64,000 nucleotides of DNA from Bacteroidota bacterium. GTDB taxonomy: Bacteria; Bacteroidota; Bacteroidia; 2-12-FULL-35-15. The notes beneath the pieces are model-generated. The model saw only the letters and a list, made by a program, of their open reading frames with translations, did no database searches and was not told the origin of the DNA. This document shows, piece after piece, positions 1 through 9,358 of this stretch; the first letter of the stretch is position 1, and every line of letters begins with the position of its first letter. Position numbers and translations under genes: made by a program. The stretch covers positions 1,116,001-1,180,000 of the forward strand of contig JADKIU010000001.1 of assembly GCA_016722565.1 (NCBI GenBank), in the 5' to 3' direction.

Positions 1-2478
1 AAAATTAAAGTTCCAGGTAGCAGAAGGAATAATCGGGAACAAGTAAACTTGTTTTGCTTTTATTTTAAGTGTGCCATCCGTTGCACTTCCTTCGTTTGCA
101 AAATAAATGATGTATGGATTATGTCTGTTGTAAACATTGAATACACTGAATGTCCAACTGGATGAATAGTTTTTGAACAGCTTGGTTGGGATTTTTACAT
201 CTTCTGCTTTAACAGTATCGCCCAATCCGAATTTTTTGATGATGCGTTTTTTTCTTCGTTCAATGTGTTTGGTTCTGTCGGGTGTATAGGTTGCCGAAAT
301 ATCTAAACGGTGATAAGCCGGCATACGAAATGCATTTCTATCGCTGTAATCGTAAGTGATGTTTCCATCAATTACATAATAGGAAGTAGGAATGGTGATT
401 GCATTTCCGGTGCCATATACAAAGATGCTGGCGAAGGTCCATTTTTTACTCAGGTCGTAACTCAACACCACCGAAGCATCATGACGTCTGTCGTATTTAG
501 CATAAAATTCTTTACCGCGATTTAAATCAGGAAAAACACGTGTGGTAAAGGATAAAGTATATCCTACCCATCCGTTAAATTTCCCGACACGTTTTTTTAG
601 GAACAATTCTACACCATACGCTTGGCCTTTTCCAAACACAAATTGATTGTCGGCATTGTCGCCAATTCCACCACCAGGCATGGAGCCATCGGCATACTCA
701 ATTTGATTTTTTAAATCTTTGTAATAGATTTCAATGGAGCTCTCGTAAGCATTGTCTTTAAAGTTTCTAAAATATCCTAAGGAATATTGTGATCCTTCTT
801 GTGGCTTAACTAGTTCGGAAGAAGGCACCCAGGTGTCGATTGGCAAGGTAACAGCAGATAAGGAAGCAAGGTGAATGTATTGCAAGTTATAGGTATACGA
901 TGCTTTGATGGATGATTTTGTGTTTAAGGAATAACGTGCGTTAAAGCGCGGTTCAAATCCACCATAATCGGCCACTTTTTTGTTTTTATCGGTGTGGATG
1001 GTTGAAGAAATTTGTCCGGTTAACGGGTCTTTCACATATCTGTCAAACGGACCCACCTGTGCAAAATAAGAGTAACGCAATCCTGCATGAATTTTAAAAT
1101 TGTCGGTTACATCAAAATCGTCAGATACATAAGCCGCAACATCGTGTGCATATAATTTTTTTATTCCGCCCAAATCAAATTCTGTTTCACCTTGTTTTGC
1201 GGTAGCACTCATTGGTTTGAAAGTATGATAAATGTAGTTGGCTCCGAATTTAACTTCGTGACGGATGGTTGGGAAATAGCCAAAATCTACTTTTGCATTT
1301 AAGTCGTTGATGCCGGAAAATAATTTTAGTTCAAAACCTGTTTGTTCGGCAGAGAATGTAAATTGATAATCACTGATGATGGCCGAAACGTTCATGAATA
1401 ATTTATTGCTGAACAAGTGATTCCAGCGCACCACTCCGGTGGAGTTTCCCCAAGCAACGCCCATTTTAAATCCGGCATCCGGATCTTGAAACTTCATGAT
1501 GTCTCGTCCGAAATATCCGCTGGCAAAGATTCTATCTTTATCGGAAAGACGGTAATTCACTTTTGCATTGAAGTCGTAAAAATATACACCTGAGTTTTTG
1601 AGAGGAGAATCCGGTTTTGCGAACGGGCGAGCTAACACATCTAAGTAAGTTCTTCTGGCAGATAAAATAAAGGAACCGGTATCTTTTTTAAGCGGACCTT
1701 CCACCGTTAATCGGGAAGAAATTAATCCGATACCACCGGAAGCATGATAGGTTTTGTTGTTTCCTTCTTTCATGGAAATGTCTAATACCGAAGCTAAACG
1801 TCCTCCATATTGAGCCGGCATACCACCTTTTACAAGGTTGATGCTTTTTACGGCATCGCCATTGAATACGGAGAAAAATCCAAGTAAGTGAGAAGCATTG
1901 TAAACAACTGCTTCATCCAATAAAATTAAATTTTGATCGGGGCCACCACCACGCACATAAAAGCCGGAGTTACCATCACCGCTAGATTTAACACCCGGTA
2001 AAAGTTGGATGGTTTTTAAAATATCTACTTCCCCTAAAAATGCAGGAAGTTTTTTAATTTCTTCCATGTCAAGTTTAATCGAACCTACAGAAGTACTGGA
2101 AACATTTTTATCAATTTTTTCAGAACTTACTTCAACTTCTTTCACATTGATAGCAGATGGTTTAAGCTCAATGTTTAAAACGATGTCTTTATCCAATACA
2201 ATTGTTTTTACAAAATCGGTGTAGCCTACGTATGAGCTGATGAGGGTGTACGTCCCTTTTTCAACAGTGATGGAAAAAAATCCATATTGATTGGTGTTTC
2301 CACCTTTCAAAAGTTCTTTGATGTAAACATTGGCACCAATGCTGTATTCTCCGTTAGAAGCATCTTTTACATAACCACTGATGGTATATTTCTGTTTGTC
2401 TTGTGCGTTTGCTGAAAAGGAAAATGCTACAAAAACTAAAAAGAGGTAAACGGATTTGAGGGATAAAAAAGTTCTCAT
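1..2478 (-). CDS. TonB-dependent outer-membrane receptor, 3' end cut by the window edge
   Basis: The frame is open from the ATG at 2478 to base 1 (826 codons) with no stop. It begins with a signal peptide ending in SANAQ, followed by a carboxypeptidase-regulatory-like beta-sandwich (about residues 28-110, motif ISGYVKDASNGE), a TonB plug domain (about 120-230, with LPGVKSSGDGNSGFYVRGGG) and a long 22-strand barrel-like region rich in alternating aromatic residues. The last visible residues, TWNFNF, look like the terminal beta-strand signature, so probably only the stop codon is missing. Such receptors import siderophores, cobalamin, glycans or peptides using TonB energy. No SusD partner is visible upstream and the substrate cannot be told. 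A TAATTTTG -7 box lies about 58 bases upstream of the start. Family call is firm; ligand unknown. Confidence 0.95.
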   Translation of the reverse strand, partial: MRTFLSLKSVYLFLVFVAFSFSANAQDKQKYTISGYVKDASNGEYSIGANVYIKELLKGGNTNQYGFFSITVEKGTYTLISSYVGYTDFVKTIVLDKDIVLNIELKPSAINVKEVEVSSEKIDKNVSSTSVGSIKLDMEEIKKLPAFLGEVDILKTIQLLPGVKSSGDGNSGFYVRGGGPDQNLILLDEAVVYNASHLLGFFSVFNGDAVKSINLVKGGMPAQYGGRLASVLDISMKEGNNKTYHASGGIGLISSRLTVEGPLKKDTGSFILSARRTYLDVLARPFAKPDSPLKNSGVYFYDFNAKVNYRLSDKDRIFASGYFGRDIMKFQDPDAGFKMGVAWGNSTGVVRWNHLFSNKLFMNVSAIISDYQFTFSAEQTGFELKLFSGINDLNAKVDFGYFPTIRHEVKFGANYIYHTFKPMSATAKQGETEFDLGGIKKLYAHDVAAYVSDDFDVTDNFKIHAGLRYSYFAQVGPFDRYVKDPLTGQISSTIHTDKNKKVADYGGFEPRFNARYSLNTKSSIKASYTYNLQYIHLASLSAVTLPIDTWVPSSELVKPQEGSQYSLGYFRNFKDNAYESSIEIYYKDLKNQIEYADGSMPGGGIGDNADNQFVFGKGQAYGVELFLKKRVGKFNGWVGYTLSFTTRVFPDLNRGKEFYAKYDRRHDASVVLSYDLSKKWTFASIFVYGTGNAITIPTSYYVIDGNITYDYSDRNAFRMPAYHRLDISATYTPDRTKHIERRKKRIIKKFGLGDTVKAEDVKIPTKLFKNYSSSWTFSVFNVYNRHNPYIIYFANEGSATDGTLKIKAKQVYLFPIIPSATWNFNF

Positions 2479-2535
2479 AAATGGAAGAAAAGATTAATTA
2501 GGTTTATGACGATTGTGCCGTCAATAAAGCGTTGT

Positions 2536-2543
2536 CAAAATTA
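2536..2543 (-). promoter_or_regulatory. -7 box (TAATTTTG) for the TonB-dependent receptor
   Basis: Exact match on the minus strand to the Bacteroidota -7 consensus TAnnTTTG, about 58 bases before the receptor ATG. No clear TTG -33 element at the usual spacing, so this rests on one box. Confidence 0.45.
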
Positions 2544-2670
2544 AACAATTAAGTTCACTTGTTGTTTCCTAACTGTTAATTTTCGGGTACAAAACTATGG
2601 AAACATTTTTTGATTTCAAAGTTTCCTTACTATTATTTTAAATGTTTTTAAATTCCGATATTGCACTAAA

Positions 2671-4008
2671 ATGAGTCAAAAATCGCTGCCTTTCGCCAAA
2701 CAAATCGCCTATTCCTTTGGAATGATGGGGTGGAGTGTAATGATTAACCTCATTAGCGTCATCCTGATTTACCTCTATCTTCCACCGGCTGACAGTGGAT
2801 TGCCTCATTTGATTACACAAGTAGCAGTTTTTGGCGTTTTTAATGTGATTGCCATCATTACCTCCAGTGGCCGATTGATAGACGCCATTTATGATCCTTT
2901 TATTGCCCAGTTGAGTGATAGTTCTAAAAATCCGAAAGGGCGAAGAATTCCCATTATGAAATGGGCCATTTTGCCATCCTTTATCTTTTGTTTTTTGATT
3001 TTTTATCCCTTAAAGCAGGAGGAAAGCACGTTGAACATTGTTTGGTTGGTAATTATGCTCATCGGTTTCTATGTTTCTTCCACTTCGTATATCATTCCTT
3101 ACAATGCTTTGTTACCCGAATTGGCGACCACCTCCGAAGCAAAAGTGCGTTTGGCAACCTGGCAATCCATTGGATATGTATTTGGAATTGCAATCGCATC
3201 CAATGCTTTTAATTTAGCAGATGTATTGCAACACACGTTTGAAATGGAATCACGCATTATGGCTTTGCAAGGGGCGGTACTCATCATGTGTATTCTGGCA
3301 GGAATATTTATGGCGATTACAGTTTTTGCGATTGATGAAAAAAAGTACTGTGTAAGCAAACCTCATTCTGTTCCGATGAAAATGGCCCTGAAACAAACAC
3401 TTACCAATAAGCGTTTCCTTTTATTTATTGTTGCCGATTTTTCCTATTTCATTGCGGTCACCATCATTACCTCCGGATTATTATATTTTGTTACGGTTTT
3501 GTTACAACTACCGGAAACATTAGGGAATAAATTGATGATTACGATGGTGTTGGTTTCATTTATTTTTTATCCGGTAGTGAATTATTTTTCTAAAAAAATC
3601 GGAAAAAAAATAATCGTGATTGTTTCTTTTGCATTGTTATCCTTGGTTTTTTTAGGGATTTATTTCTTAGGCAAGGGTAATGTGAATGCCGAATTGCAAA
3701 TTTATTCATTAATCATTTTAGCGGCTATCCCCTTGGCTTCTTTAAATATTTTGCCGAATGCCATCTTAGCTGAAATTATTGAAAAGGATACAATAGATAC
3801 TCAAACCAATAAAGAAGGAATCTACTTTGCCGTGCGTTACTTTTTTGTGAAAATTGCACAAACCTTTGGAATTGCATTGTTTGCCATGTTTCTGCTCTAT
3901 GGGAAAGATGTAGGTAACGATTATGGAATTCGATTGTCGGGTTTGTTGGGTTTTGTATTGTGCTTGTTAGCGGCAATTATTTTTACCCGGTTTAAAGAAA
4001 AGCGATAG
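2671..4008 (+). CDS. GPH-family (MFS_2) sodium/sugar-type symporter
   Basis: 445 residues with about 12 predicted membrane helices. The motif DAIYDPFIAQLSDSS followed by KGRRIP (residues about 72-94) is the loop 2-3 signature of the glycoside-pentoside-hexuronide/melibiose symporter group. It is an inner-membrane secondary transporter. It converges with the minus-strand lipid operon, leaving only 7 bases between stops. Transporters of this family often sit beside CFA synthase/DUF1365/FAD genes in other bacteria, so a lipid, lipid precursor or head-group substrate is possible, but that is inference from context; sequence alone only supports the family. The ATG is preceded by an A-rich stretch rather than a Shine-Dalgarno site. 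Confidence 0.88.
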   Translation: MSQKSLPFAKQIAYSFGMMGWSVMINLISVILIYLYLPPADSGLPHLITQVAVFGVFNVIAIITSSGRLIDAIYDPFIAQLSDSSKNPKGRRIPIMKWAILPSFIFCFLIFYPLKQEESTLNIVWLVIMLIGFYVSSTSYIIPYNALLPELATTSEAKVRLATWQSIGYVFGIAIASNAFNLADVLQHTFEMESRIMALQGAVLIMCILAGIFMAITVFAIDEKKYCVSKPHSVPMKMALKQTLTNKRFLLFIVADFSYFIAVTIITSGLLYFVTVLLQLPETLGNKLMITMVLVSFIFYPVVNYFSKKIGKKIIVIVSFALLSLVFLGIYFLGKGNVNAELQIYSLIILAAIPLASLNILPNAILAEIIEKDTIDTQTNKEGIYFAVRYFFVKIAQTFGIALFAMFLLYGKDVGNDYGIRLSGLLGFVLCLLAAIIFTRFKEKR

Positions 4009-4015
4009 AATTAAA

Positions 4016-5254
4016 TTATCGATTGATGTTATTCGGTCTTGAATACACCATTTGCATCACATTGATGTTACGCATCGCAAATGCTGCTTCGCAATAACAT
4101 AAATAATAATTCCATTTACGGATAAAACGTTCGTCAAATCCTAATGCTTTTACTTCCTCTAAATGACTGTTGAATTGGTCTCTCCAGATGGAAAGTGTTT
4201 TAGCATAATGCAAACCAATGTCTTTCAAATCGACCATCGTCATGTTGCCGGTATTGTTGATGGATGTATTGATTGCCGAAACGGATGGAAGGAGTGACCC
4301 CGGGAAAATATGTTTTTGAATCCAGTCGACACCATTACGTAAACTGTCGTATCGGGAATCCGGACAGGTAATTACTTGTAAAGCAAGGATGCCATCCTTT
4401 TTTAAAAGTTCGTTACATTTTTTAAAGTAGACATCTAAGAATTTATGGCCGACTGCCTCCAACATTTCGATGGAAACAATTTTATCAAATTCACCTTCCA
4501 ATAAACGGTAATCTTGCAATACAACATTTATTTTATTAGAAAGCTGTTCTTTTGCGATGCGTTCTTTTGCCAGTTTATATTGTTCTTCGGATATAGTAGC
4601 AGTAGTGACTTTACAGCCATATTTTTTGGCAATGTGAATGGCATTTCCTCCCCAACCTGTACCGATTTCCAATACATGATCGGTCGGTTGGATATTTAAT
4701 TGCTGACAAAGACGGTCGTACTTTTCAGCTTGCGCTTGTTGCAAGCTCATGCCTTCTTCTTTAAAATAAGCAGAGGAGTAGGTCATGGATGGATCCAAAA
4801 ACAATGCAAAAAAATCATTGTTTAAATCATAATGCTCAGAAATATTTTTGCGTGAACCATTCACACTGTTGGCTCGTTTGAAATGATAGATTTTGTTGAA
4901 GATGCGAAGGATGTTCAATGTTAAGTTTTGAACATTGCTTCCGGAAACGGTAGGCGCATTTTCAATATTAATGATAAACCATTTAATCACATTTGTGATG
5001 TTATCGGTATCCCAGCATCCATCCATATATGCTTCACCAAATCCAATATCGCCATATAAAACACAGCGTTTGAAATAGTCTTGTTTTTTGATTTGGATGT
5101 TGGCTTCGATGTTGCCTGCCCCATTCCCCAGTTTAATGATTTCTCCATCAGGCATGGTAATGGTGAGGCGTCCCATTTCCATTTTTGAAAACAGACTCAA
5201 AATTACTTTTTCATAAAAGCCACGTTTTGTGGCGCTGATAGCGATGGTTGACAT
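4016..5254 (-). CDS. cyclopropane-fatty-acyl-phospholipid synthase family methyltransferase (copy 1)
   Basis: 412 residues, close to the usual length for the family. An N-terminal lipid-binding-like domain (about 1-120, with YGDIGFGEAYMDGCW) is followed by NISEHYDLNNDFFALFLDPSMTYSS in two parts, the family's HYD/phospholipid-contact region, and the SAM motif VLEIGTGWGG (about residue 198). It is expected to transfer a methyl or methylene group from S-adenosylmethionine to the double bond of an unsaturated acyl chain in membrane phospholipid. It is the last gene of a minus-strand operon, 16 bases after the DUF1365 reading frame. A second, clearly different CFA-type enzyme lies two genes upstream, so the two probably act on different positions or intermediates. 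Which one makes a cyclopropane ring is not decidable here. Confidence 0.9.
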   Translation of the reverse strand: MSTIAISATKRGFYEKVILSLFSKMEMGRLTITMPDGEIIKLGNGAGNIEANIQIKKQDYFKRCVLYGDIGFGEAYMDGCWDTDNITNVIKWFIINIENAPTVSGSNVQNLTLNILRIFNKIYHFKRANSVNGSRKNISEHYDLNNDFFALFLDPSMTYSSAYFKEEGMSLQQAQAEKYDRLCQQLNIQPTDHVLEIGTGWGGNAIHIAKKYGCKVTTATISEEQYKLAKERIAKEQLSNKINVVLQDYRLLEGEFDKIVSIEMLEAVGHKFLDVYFKKCNELLKKDGILALQVITCPDSRYDSLRNGVDWIQKHIFPGSLLPSVSAINTSINNTGNMTMVDLKDIGLHYAKTLSIWRDQFNSHLEEVKALGFDERFIRKWNYYLCYCEAAFAMRNINVMQMVYSRPNNINR

Positions 5255-5270
5255 ACTGGTGTTACCGTTT

Positions 5271-6061
5271 TTAATTTGTTCTTCTATATACGTCTTTTTG
5301 TAATTCTTGGTTTGCTGATTTTTTGTGATAGGGTATTTTTTTTATCCAAAGTTTAATCGCATTCCAATGAATCAAAGTTATAATTTTTAGTGTAATAAAC
5401 GGGAAACGAATACTATACCATAATAAATTCAAGTTTGTCAACGTTTTTTTACTTCCCGTTAACGTGCTAATAAAAAATCGCTCCCCATCTTTATAATCAT
5501 CAATTCGGATGTTTAATTTTTCATCCGGTATCACCAGATTGAAATCAAAATTCGAATCGTGATCAATAAAAGGAGAAACATAAAAATATTTGGTCGTATT
5601 CAAATGATACTTGTTTTCTGATAGCTGTTCTTTCTTCAGAAGAAAAGGTTTCATCTCACCAAACGTATTTCCAATCTCACAAACAACACAAAGGGGGAAT
5701 TGTTCTCATCATAACAATAATAAAAGGAAACAGGGTTAAAGTTGTACCCTAAAACGTTTAGGTTTGTTAAAAGCATTATTCGACCTTTGCCAATGTTTAA
5801 GCCGTTTTCTGATAAATACAAGGTAATTTGTTCGCGAATACTCTTCGTTTTATCAGGATTGTTGATTGGGAGTTGTAAGTGCTCATCCTTTCGTAAACTA
5901 AAATAATTGAACCGATTGTTGCTGAACATCCACAGCTTTTTTGAAAGGAGTTCTATTTCATTTAAGTCAATATAAAACATAAATACATTGTAGTTGAACC
6001 TATGTTTTTTAGGTTGCAACCGATGATGCATTACGTTGGCTTTATAGAGACAGCTGTTCAA
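5271..6061 (-). pseudogene. DUF1365 gene split by a one-base frameshift
   Basis: Two overlapping minus-strand frames together cover one DUF1365 protein. The first (6061 to 5651) starts at TTG, chosen because the family's conserved N-terminus (NSCLYKANVMHHRLQPKKH) begins there and an in-frame stop lies just upstream; it carries RFNYFSLRKDEHL and VLGYNFNPVSFYYCYD. It then runs out of frame at about 5682. The next frame encodes CEIGNTFGEMKPF, the conserved E-x-x-NTFGE motif, and continues with FYVSPFIDHD and IHWNAIKLWIKKIPYH to 5271. Restoring one base gives an uninterrupted protein of about 263 residues. Function of DUF1365 is unknown; it is nearly always beside CFA synthases and FAD oxidoreductases. 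Either a recent inactivation, an assembly error, or less likely a programmed shift. Confidence 0.85.
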
Positions 6062-6205
6062 TGGATGGATTCGTTAAAATGGAACGCAGATTGTTATGAT
6101 TTTCATGATAAAAAATGATTTTTTTCTGTGTTTTCTTGATTTTTTATGATTTATTAGCTTCGCATATTTGATTGTTTTGTTATCTCTTGATTAATATATT
6201 TAGGT

Positions 6206-7450
6206 TCAAAGTTTTGCGCATAAATCCACTGCACTTTTATACGCATCTTCATGAAATCCGTATTTAAAATAACTTCCGCAGAAATACAGTGGTCCGGATT
6301 CATTTAATTTATCCAATTCGTTTTGAGCCTGCATGGTAGAAACATCAAATAAAGGATGTTCGTAATTGATTTCTTGAATGATTTTATTTTTGTCGACCGA
6401 ACCAGGAATTGCATTGATGGAAATAAAATAGTTTTTCTTTTTGGAGACTCCTTGCAAACTGTTCATCCAATAGATGGTTGTTGGTGCTAGCGTTTCGTTA
6501 CGCTTTTCAATTCTGTAATTCCAACTGCTCCAGGTTAATTTTGTTTTCGGCATAATGGATTCATCCGTGTGAACGGTGGCAACATTTTTCTGATATTTGA
6601 AAGGAGTTAACAATCGTTTTTCATCTGCTGTAGGATTTTCTAAAAGCTTTAACGTTTGGTCGGCATGTGAGGCAAATATAACTTTGTCGAAGGTATGCAC
6701 TCTACCATCTTTTGTTGTTAAAATAGCCTTTCCGTTTTCTCTTTTCACGCTTTCAACCCCATTGTTAATTTGAATTTTATCTTTGAAAGGAGCAATGAGT
6801 AATTTGCGGTACGACTGGCTTCCATTTTCTAAGGTATACCATTGGTGTTGGGTATTCAATCCTAAAAATCCGTGGTTTTTAAAAAAACGAACAAGGGTGA
6901 CAATTGGAAAATCGAGCATTTCATTCATGGGTGTTGACCATACGGCTGAACTCATTGGAATGAGATATTTCCAGAGCATGTCTTCTCCATAATTGTATTC
7001 TTTGATGTATTCACCTAGGGAGTAATTATTAAATCGTGGGTTGTCCAACACTTTTAAACTCTCTTTGTTGAAGCGAGTTATTTGTGTTAACATTTTTATG
7101 TAAGAAATATTAAAGATGTTTTTTCGCTGCGCAAATAATCCGTTTAATCCGGAACCACAATATTCCAAGCCGGTTGGAGTATATTGCACACTAAACGACA
7201 TATCCGTTTTTTTGATGGGAGCATTTAGTTCTTTAAATAAATTACAAAGATTCGGATAGGTTTCGAAGTTGAAAACCATAAATCCGGTATCCATATAAAC
7301 GGGTGTACCATCTTCATCCACAGTAATGGTATTCGTATGTCCACCAATATAATTATCCTGTTCAAAAAGTGTCAGGTCGTATTTTTTATGCAAAAGATGT
7401 CCGCAACCCATTCCGGCAATGCCGGTTCCAATGATGGCTAATTTTTCCAT
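6206..7450 (-). CDS. FAD-dependent amine-oxidase-type oxidoreductase of the CFA cluster
   Basis: 414 residues. The N-terminus IIGTGIAGMGCGHLL is a Rossmann FAD-binding GxGxxG motif, followed by the acidic residue of DLTLFEQD and by GGHTNTI, typical of the NAD(P)-binding/amine oxidase group found beside CFA synthases and DUF1365. The C-terminus YFCGSYFKYGFHEDAYKSA is the second FAD-contact region of the family. A flavoprotein of this context has been linked to desaturation or oxidation of methylated acyl chains (furan fatty acid formation in Rhodobacter); applying that here is inference. Its ATG directly follows the stop of the upstream methyltransferase (7451), so the two are almost certainly co-translated from one transcript. 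144 bases separate it from the DUF1365 frame. Confidence 0.88.
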   Translation of the reverse strand: MEKLAIIGTGIAGMGCGHLLHKKYDLTLFEQDNYIGGHTNTITVDEDGTPVYMDTGFMVFNFETYPNLCNLFKELNAPIKKTDMSFSVQYTPTGLEYCGSGLNGLFAQRKNIFNISYIKMLTQITRFNKESLKVLDNPRFNNYSLGEYIKEYNYGEDMLWKYLIPMSSAVWSTPMNEMLDFPIVTLVRFFKNHGFLGLNTQHQWYTLENGSQSYRKLLIAPFKDKIQINNGVESVKRENGKAILTTKDGRVHTFDKVIFASHADQTLKLLENPTADEKRLLTPFKYQKNVATVHTDESIMPKTKLTWSSWNYRIEKRNETLAPTTIYWMNSLQGVSKKKNYFISINAIPGSVDKNKIIQEINYEHPLFDVSTMQAQNELDKLNESGPLYFCGSYFKYGFHEDAYKSAVDLCAKL

Positions 7451-8479
7451 TTATTTTTTTGAAAACAAGTAATGACTTACTATCCATTCTTCTCCGTTGT
7501 TATAACCCCACAATTCGGCACAAGCCATGTAGAAAATTCTCCAATATACCCACCATTTAACAGCTTGGTCTTTGCCGTATGTTTTTTCAAACAAAGGCAT
7601 GATTTCCGATTTGTGTTTGTCCATGTTTTGAAGCCATGCTTCAGATGTTTTGCTGTAATGCATTCCGCTTACATGCCAATGTTGCTGAATGGAGAGGTGT
7701 TCGTTGAAATATAAAAGTAAATCATCGCTGGGCATGATGCCACCTGTAAAAAAATACTTGCTCATCCAATCTGTTTCATCAATCACTTCAAATTTATAAG
7801 CGAATTCTTTATGTGTAAAAATATGAACGAATAATTTACCATCAGGTTTTAAGCTGTCGGCTACTTTTTTCATTAGCAGTTGATAGTTGCGCATGTGCTC
7901 AAACATTTCAACTGACACAACGCGATCGAATTTTTTATCAATGGTAAAATCGTTGATATTTACAGTAAGTACTGTTAAATTACTTATCCCTCGTTGCTTG
8001 GCTTGTTCATCGATGTGAAGTTTTTGTGTGCGTGAATTGGAAACCACGGTAAAATTACTTCTGGGATATTTTTTTGCCATGAATAAAGAGAGTGATCCCC
8101 AACCGCATCCAAGTTCCAAAATATCTTGTCCATCTTTTAATTCCGCTCGGTTACAAGTTATTTCGAGCATGTCGTTTTCGGAGGAATCAATATCGGTAAC
8201 ACCTTCCTTCCAATAGCCACTACTGTATTTTAAGTTTTTGCCTAAACAATACTGATAAAATTCTGTGGGGACTTCGTAATGTTGTTCATTGGCTTCTGCA
8301 GTATTGATTGCGATTGGTGAGTTTTTTAGCTCAGTGATGAGTTGCATCAGATGGTCTTGTTGCAATTCAACCGTTGCTTTTTTTTCTTCAATCAACCGTT
8401 GCTTTAACAATTTGCGAATCCCGATTCGAATTAAGAAATCAGGAACTTTATTTTTTTCTAATAGTGAGTCGTACCACAT
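7451..8479 (-). CDS. SAM-dependent methyltransferase, CFA synthase superfamily (copy 2)
   Basis: 342 residues, shorter than copy 1 at 4016-5254 and only distantly similar. It has EQHYEVPTEFYQYCLG and LKYSSGYW (CFA-type lipid-pocket region, about 65-90), the SAM motif ILELGCGWGSLSLFMAKKYP (about 120-139), and VSVEMFEHMRNY. This subtype resembles the plant coclaurine N-methyltransferase-like CFA relatives (C-terminal WWVYWRIFYMACAELWGY). It likely methylates an unsaturated acyl chain rather than, or before, ring formation. It follows the DUF1295 gene after an 81-base gap, which could hold its own weak promoter (TACATTTA about 25 bases upstream), and abuts the FAD oxidoreductase without a spacer. 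Confidence 0.87.
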   Translation of the reverse strand: MWYDSLLEKNKVPDFLIRIGIRKLLKQRLIEEKKATVELQQDHLMQLITELKNSPIAINTAEANEQHYEVPTEFYQYCLGKNLKYSSGYWKEGVTDIDSSENDMLEITCNRAELKDGQDILELGCGWGSLSLFMAKKYPRSNFTVVSNSRTQKLHIDEQAKQRGISNLTVLTVNINDFTIDKKFDRVVSVEMFEHMRNYQLLMKKVADSLKPDGKLFVHIFTHKEFAYKFEVIDETDWMSKYFFTGGIMPSDDLLLYFNEHLSIQQHWHVSGMHYSKTSEAWLQNMDKHKSEIMPLFEKTYGKDQAVKWWVYWRIFYMACAELWGYNNGEEWIVSHYLFSKK

Positions 8480-8560
8480 AATTTTGATGTAAGATGTTTC
8501 AGGTTAAATGTATAATGGGGAAACAAATTGCTCTAAGTAATTTACCTCTTCCATTTTCCA

Positions 8561-9358
8561 TTACACTTTATCCATTTTTTTTGGCAATGGAATAAAAACG
8601 CTGGTTGTTCGCTGATATTTTTTGTACAATTCTCCCTTCGACCGAATAGATTGTTCTTCCGTCATTGGAATTCCGGTTACTTTAAAAATTAACAATCCGA
8701 TAACAAGCGGACAAACAATTGCTATCCATCCGTATGGACTTGGAAGCGCAAAAATGAGAACAGAAATCCAGATCATCAATTGAAAAAAATAATTCGGGTG
8801 ACGCGAATAATTCCAGAAACCTGCTTCGCATACTTTGCCTTTGTTTGCGGGATTTTTTTTGAATTGTTTCAGTTGCCAATCCGATAATCCTTCACCAATG
8901 ATTGCTAGTAACCACATCCCGGCACCGATATACTCGAGAATTGAAATTTCGGGAGAGGTGTTTACTGCGATAATAAAGAATGGAATGGCTAAAAATACAT
9001 TCGATAGGGCTTGCATCTGGAAGAAAATAAAAAACTTTAAATTTTCATGTGGCGCCCATTCTGCACGTAATTGTTTGTAACGTCCTTCTTCTTCATTCAG
9101 ATGAGAACCAACTCGAATGAGTAAGTAAATTCCTAATCGAATACTCCAAATACTTGCTAAAACAGTGACGATTAATTTACGTGTTTCAAATCCTTCTGCT
9201 AAGAGCCAAACGACTATGGCAATAATTAGAAAATTAAATGCCCAGAAAATATCCACAATACCGGCATTTTTGATTCGATACGCCCACACCCAAATAATAA
9301 TCATTAAGAGGGAAAGAACTGCGAATGATACTAAAGGAAGTTGGATGAAGGGATTCAT
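8561..9358 (-). CDS. DUF1295 membrane protein (steroid 5-alpha-reductase / ICMT-like)
   Basis: 265 residues, about seven hydrophobic segments. The C-terminal half contains GFWNYSRHPNYFFQL, the SRHPNY(F/L) hallmark of DUF1295 and of the wider isoprenylcysteine methyltransferase / steroid reductase fold that binds a nucleotide or SAM cofactor at the cytoplasmic face. Members are encoded beside CFA synthase, DUF1365 and FAD oxidoreductases across Bacteria, suggesting an unassigned step in lipid modification. The start codon overlaps the stop of the upstream desaturase by four bases (ATGA), evidence for translational coupling. The precise reaction is unknown. Confidence 0.88.
   Translation of the reverse strand: MNPFIQLPLVSFAVLSLLMIIIWVWAYRIKNAGIVDIFWAFNFLIIAIVVWLLAEGFETRKLIVTVLASIWSIRLGIYLLIRVGSHLNEEEGRYKQLRAEWAPHENLKFFIFFQMQALSNVFLAIPFFIIAVNTSPEISILEYIGAGMWLLAIIGEGLSDWQLKQFKKNPANKGKVCEAGFWNYSRHPNYFFQLMIWISVLIFALPSPYGWIAIVCPLVIGLLIFKVTGIPMTEEQSIRSKGELYKKYQRTTSVFIPLPKKMDKV

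Noticed and set aside
5651..5654. ATGA overlap read as translational coupling of two separate DUF1365 half genes
   Set aside because: The break destroys the EIGNTFGE motif and one base restores a normal full-length protein; an overlap by chance is simpler.
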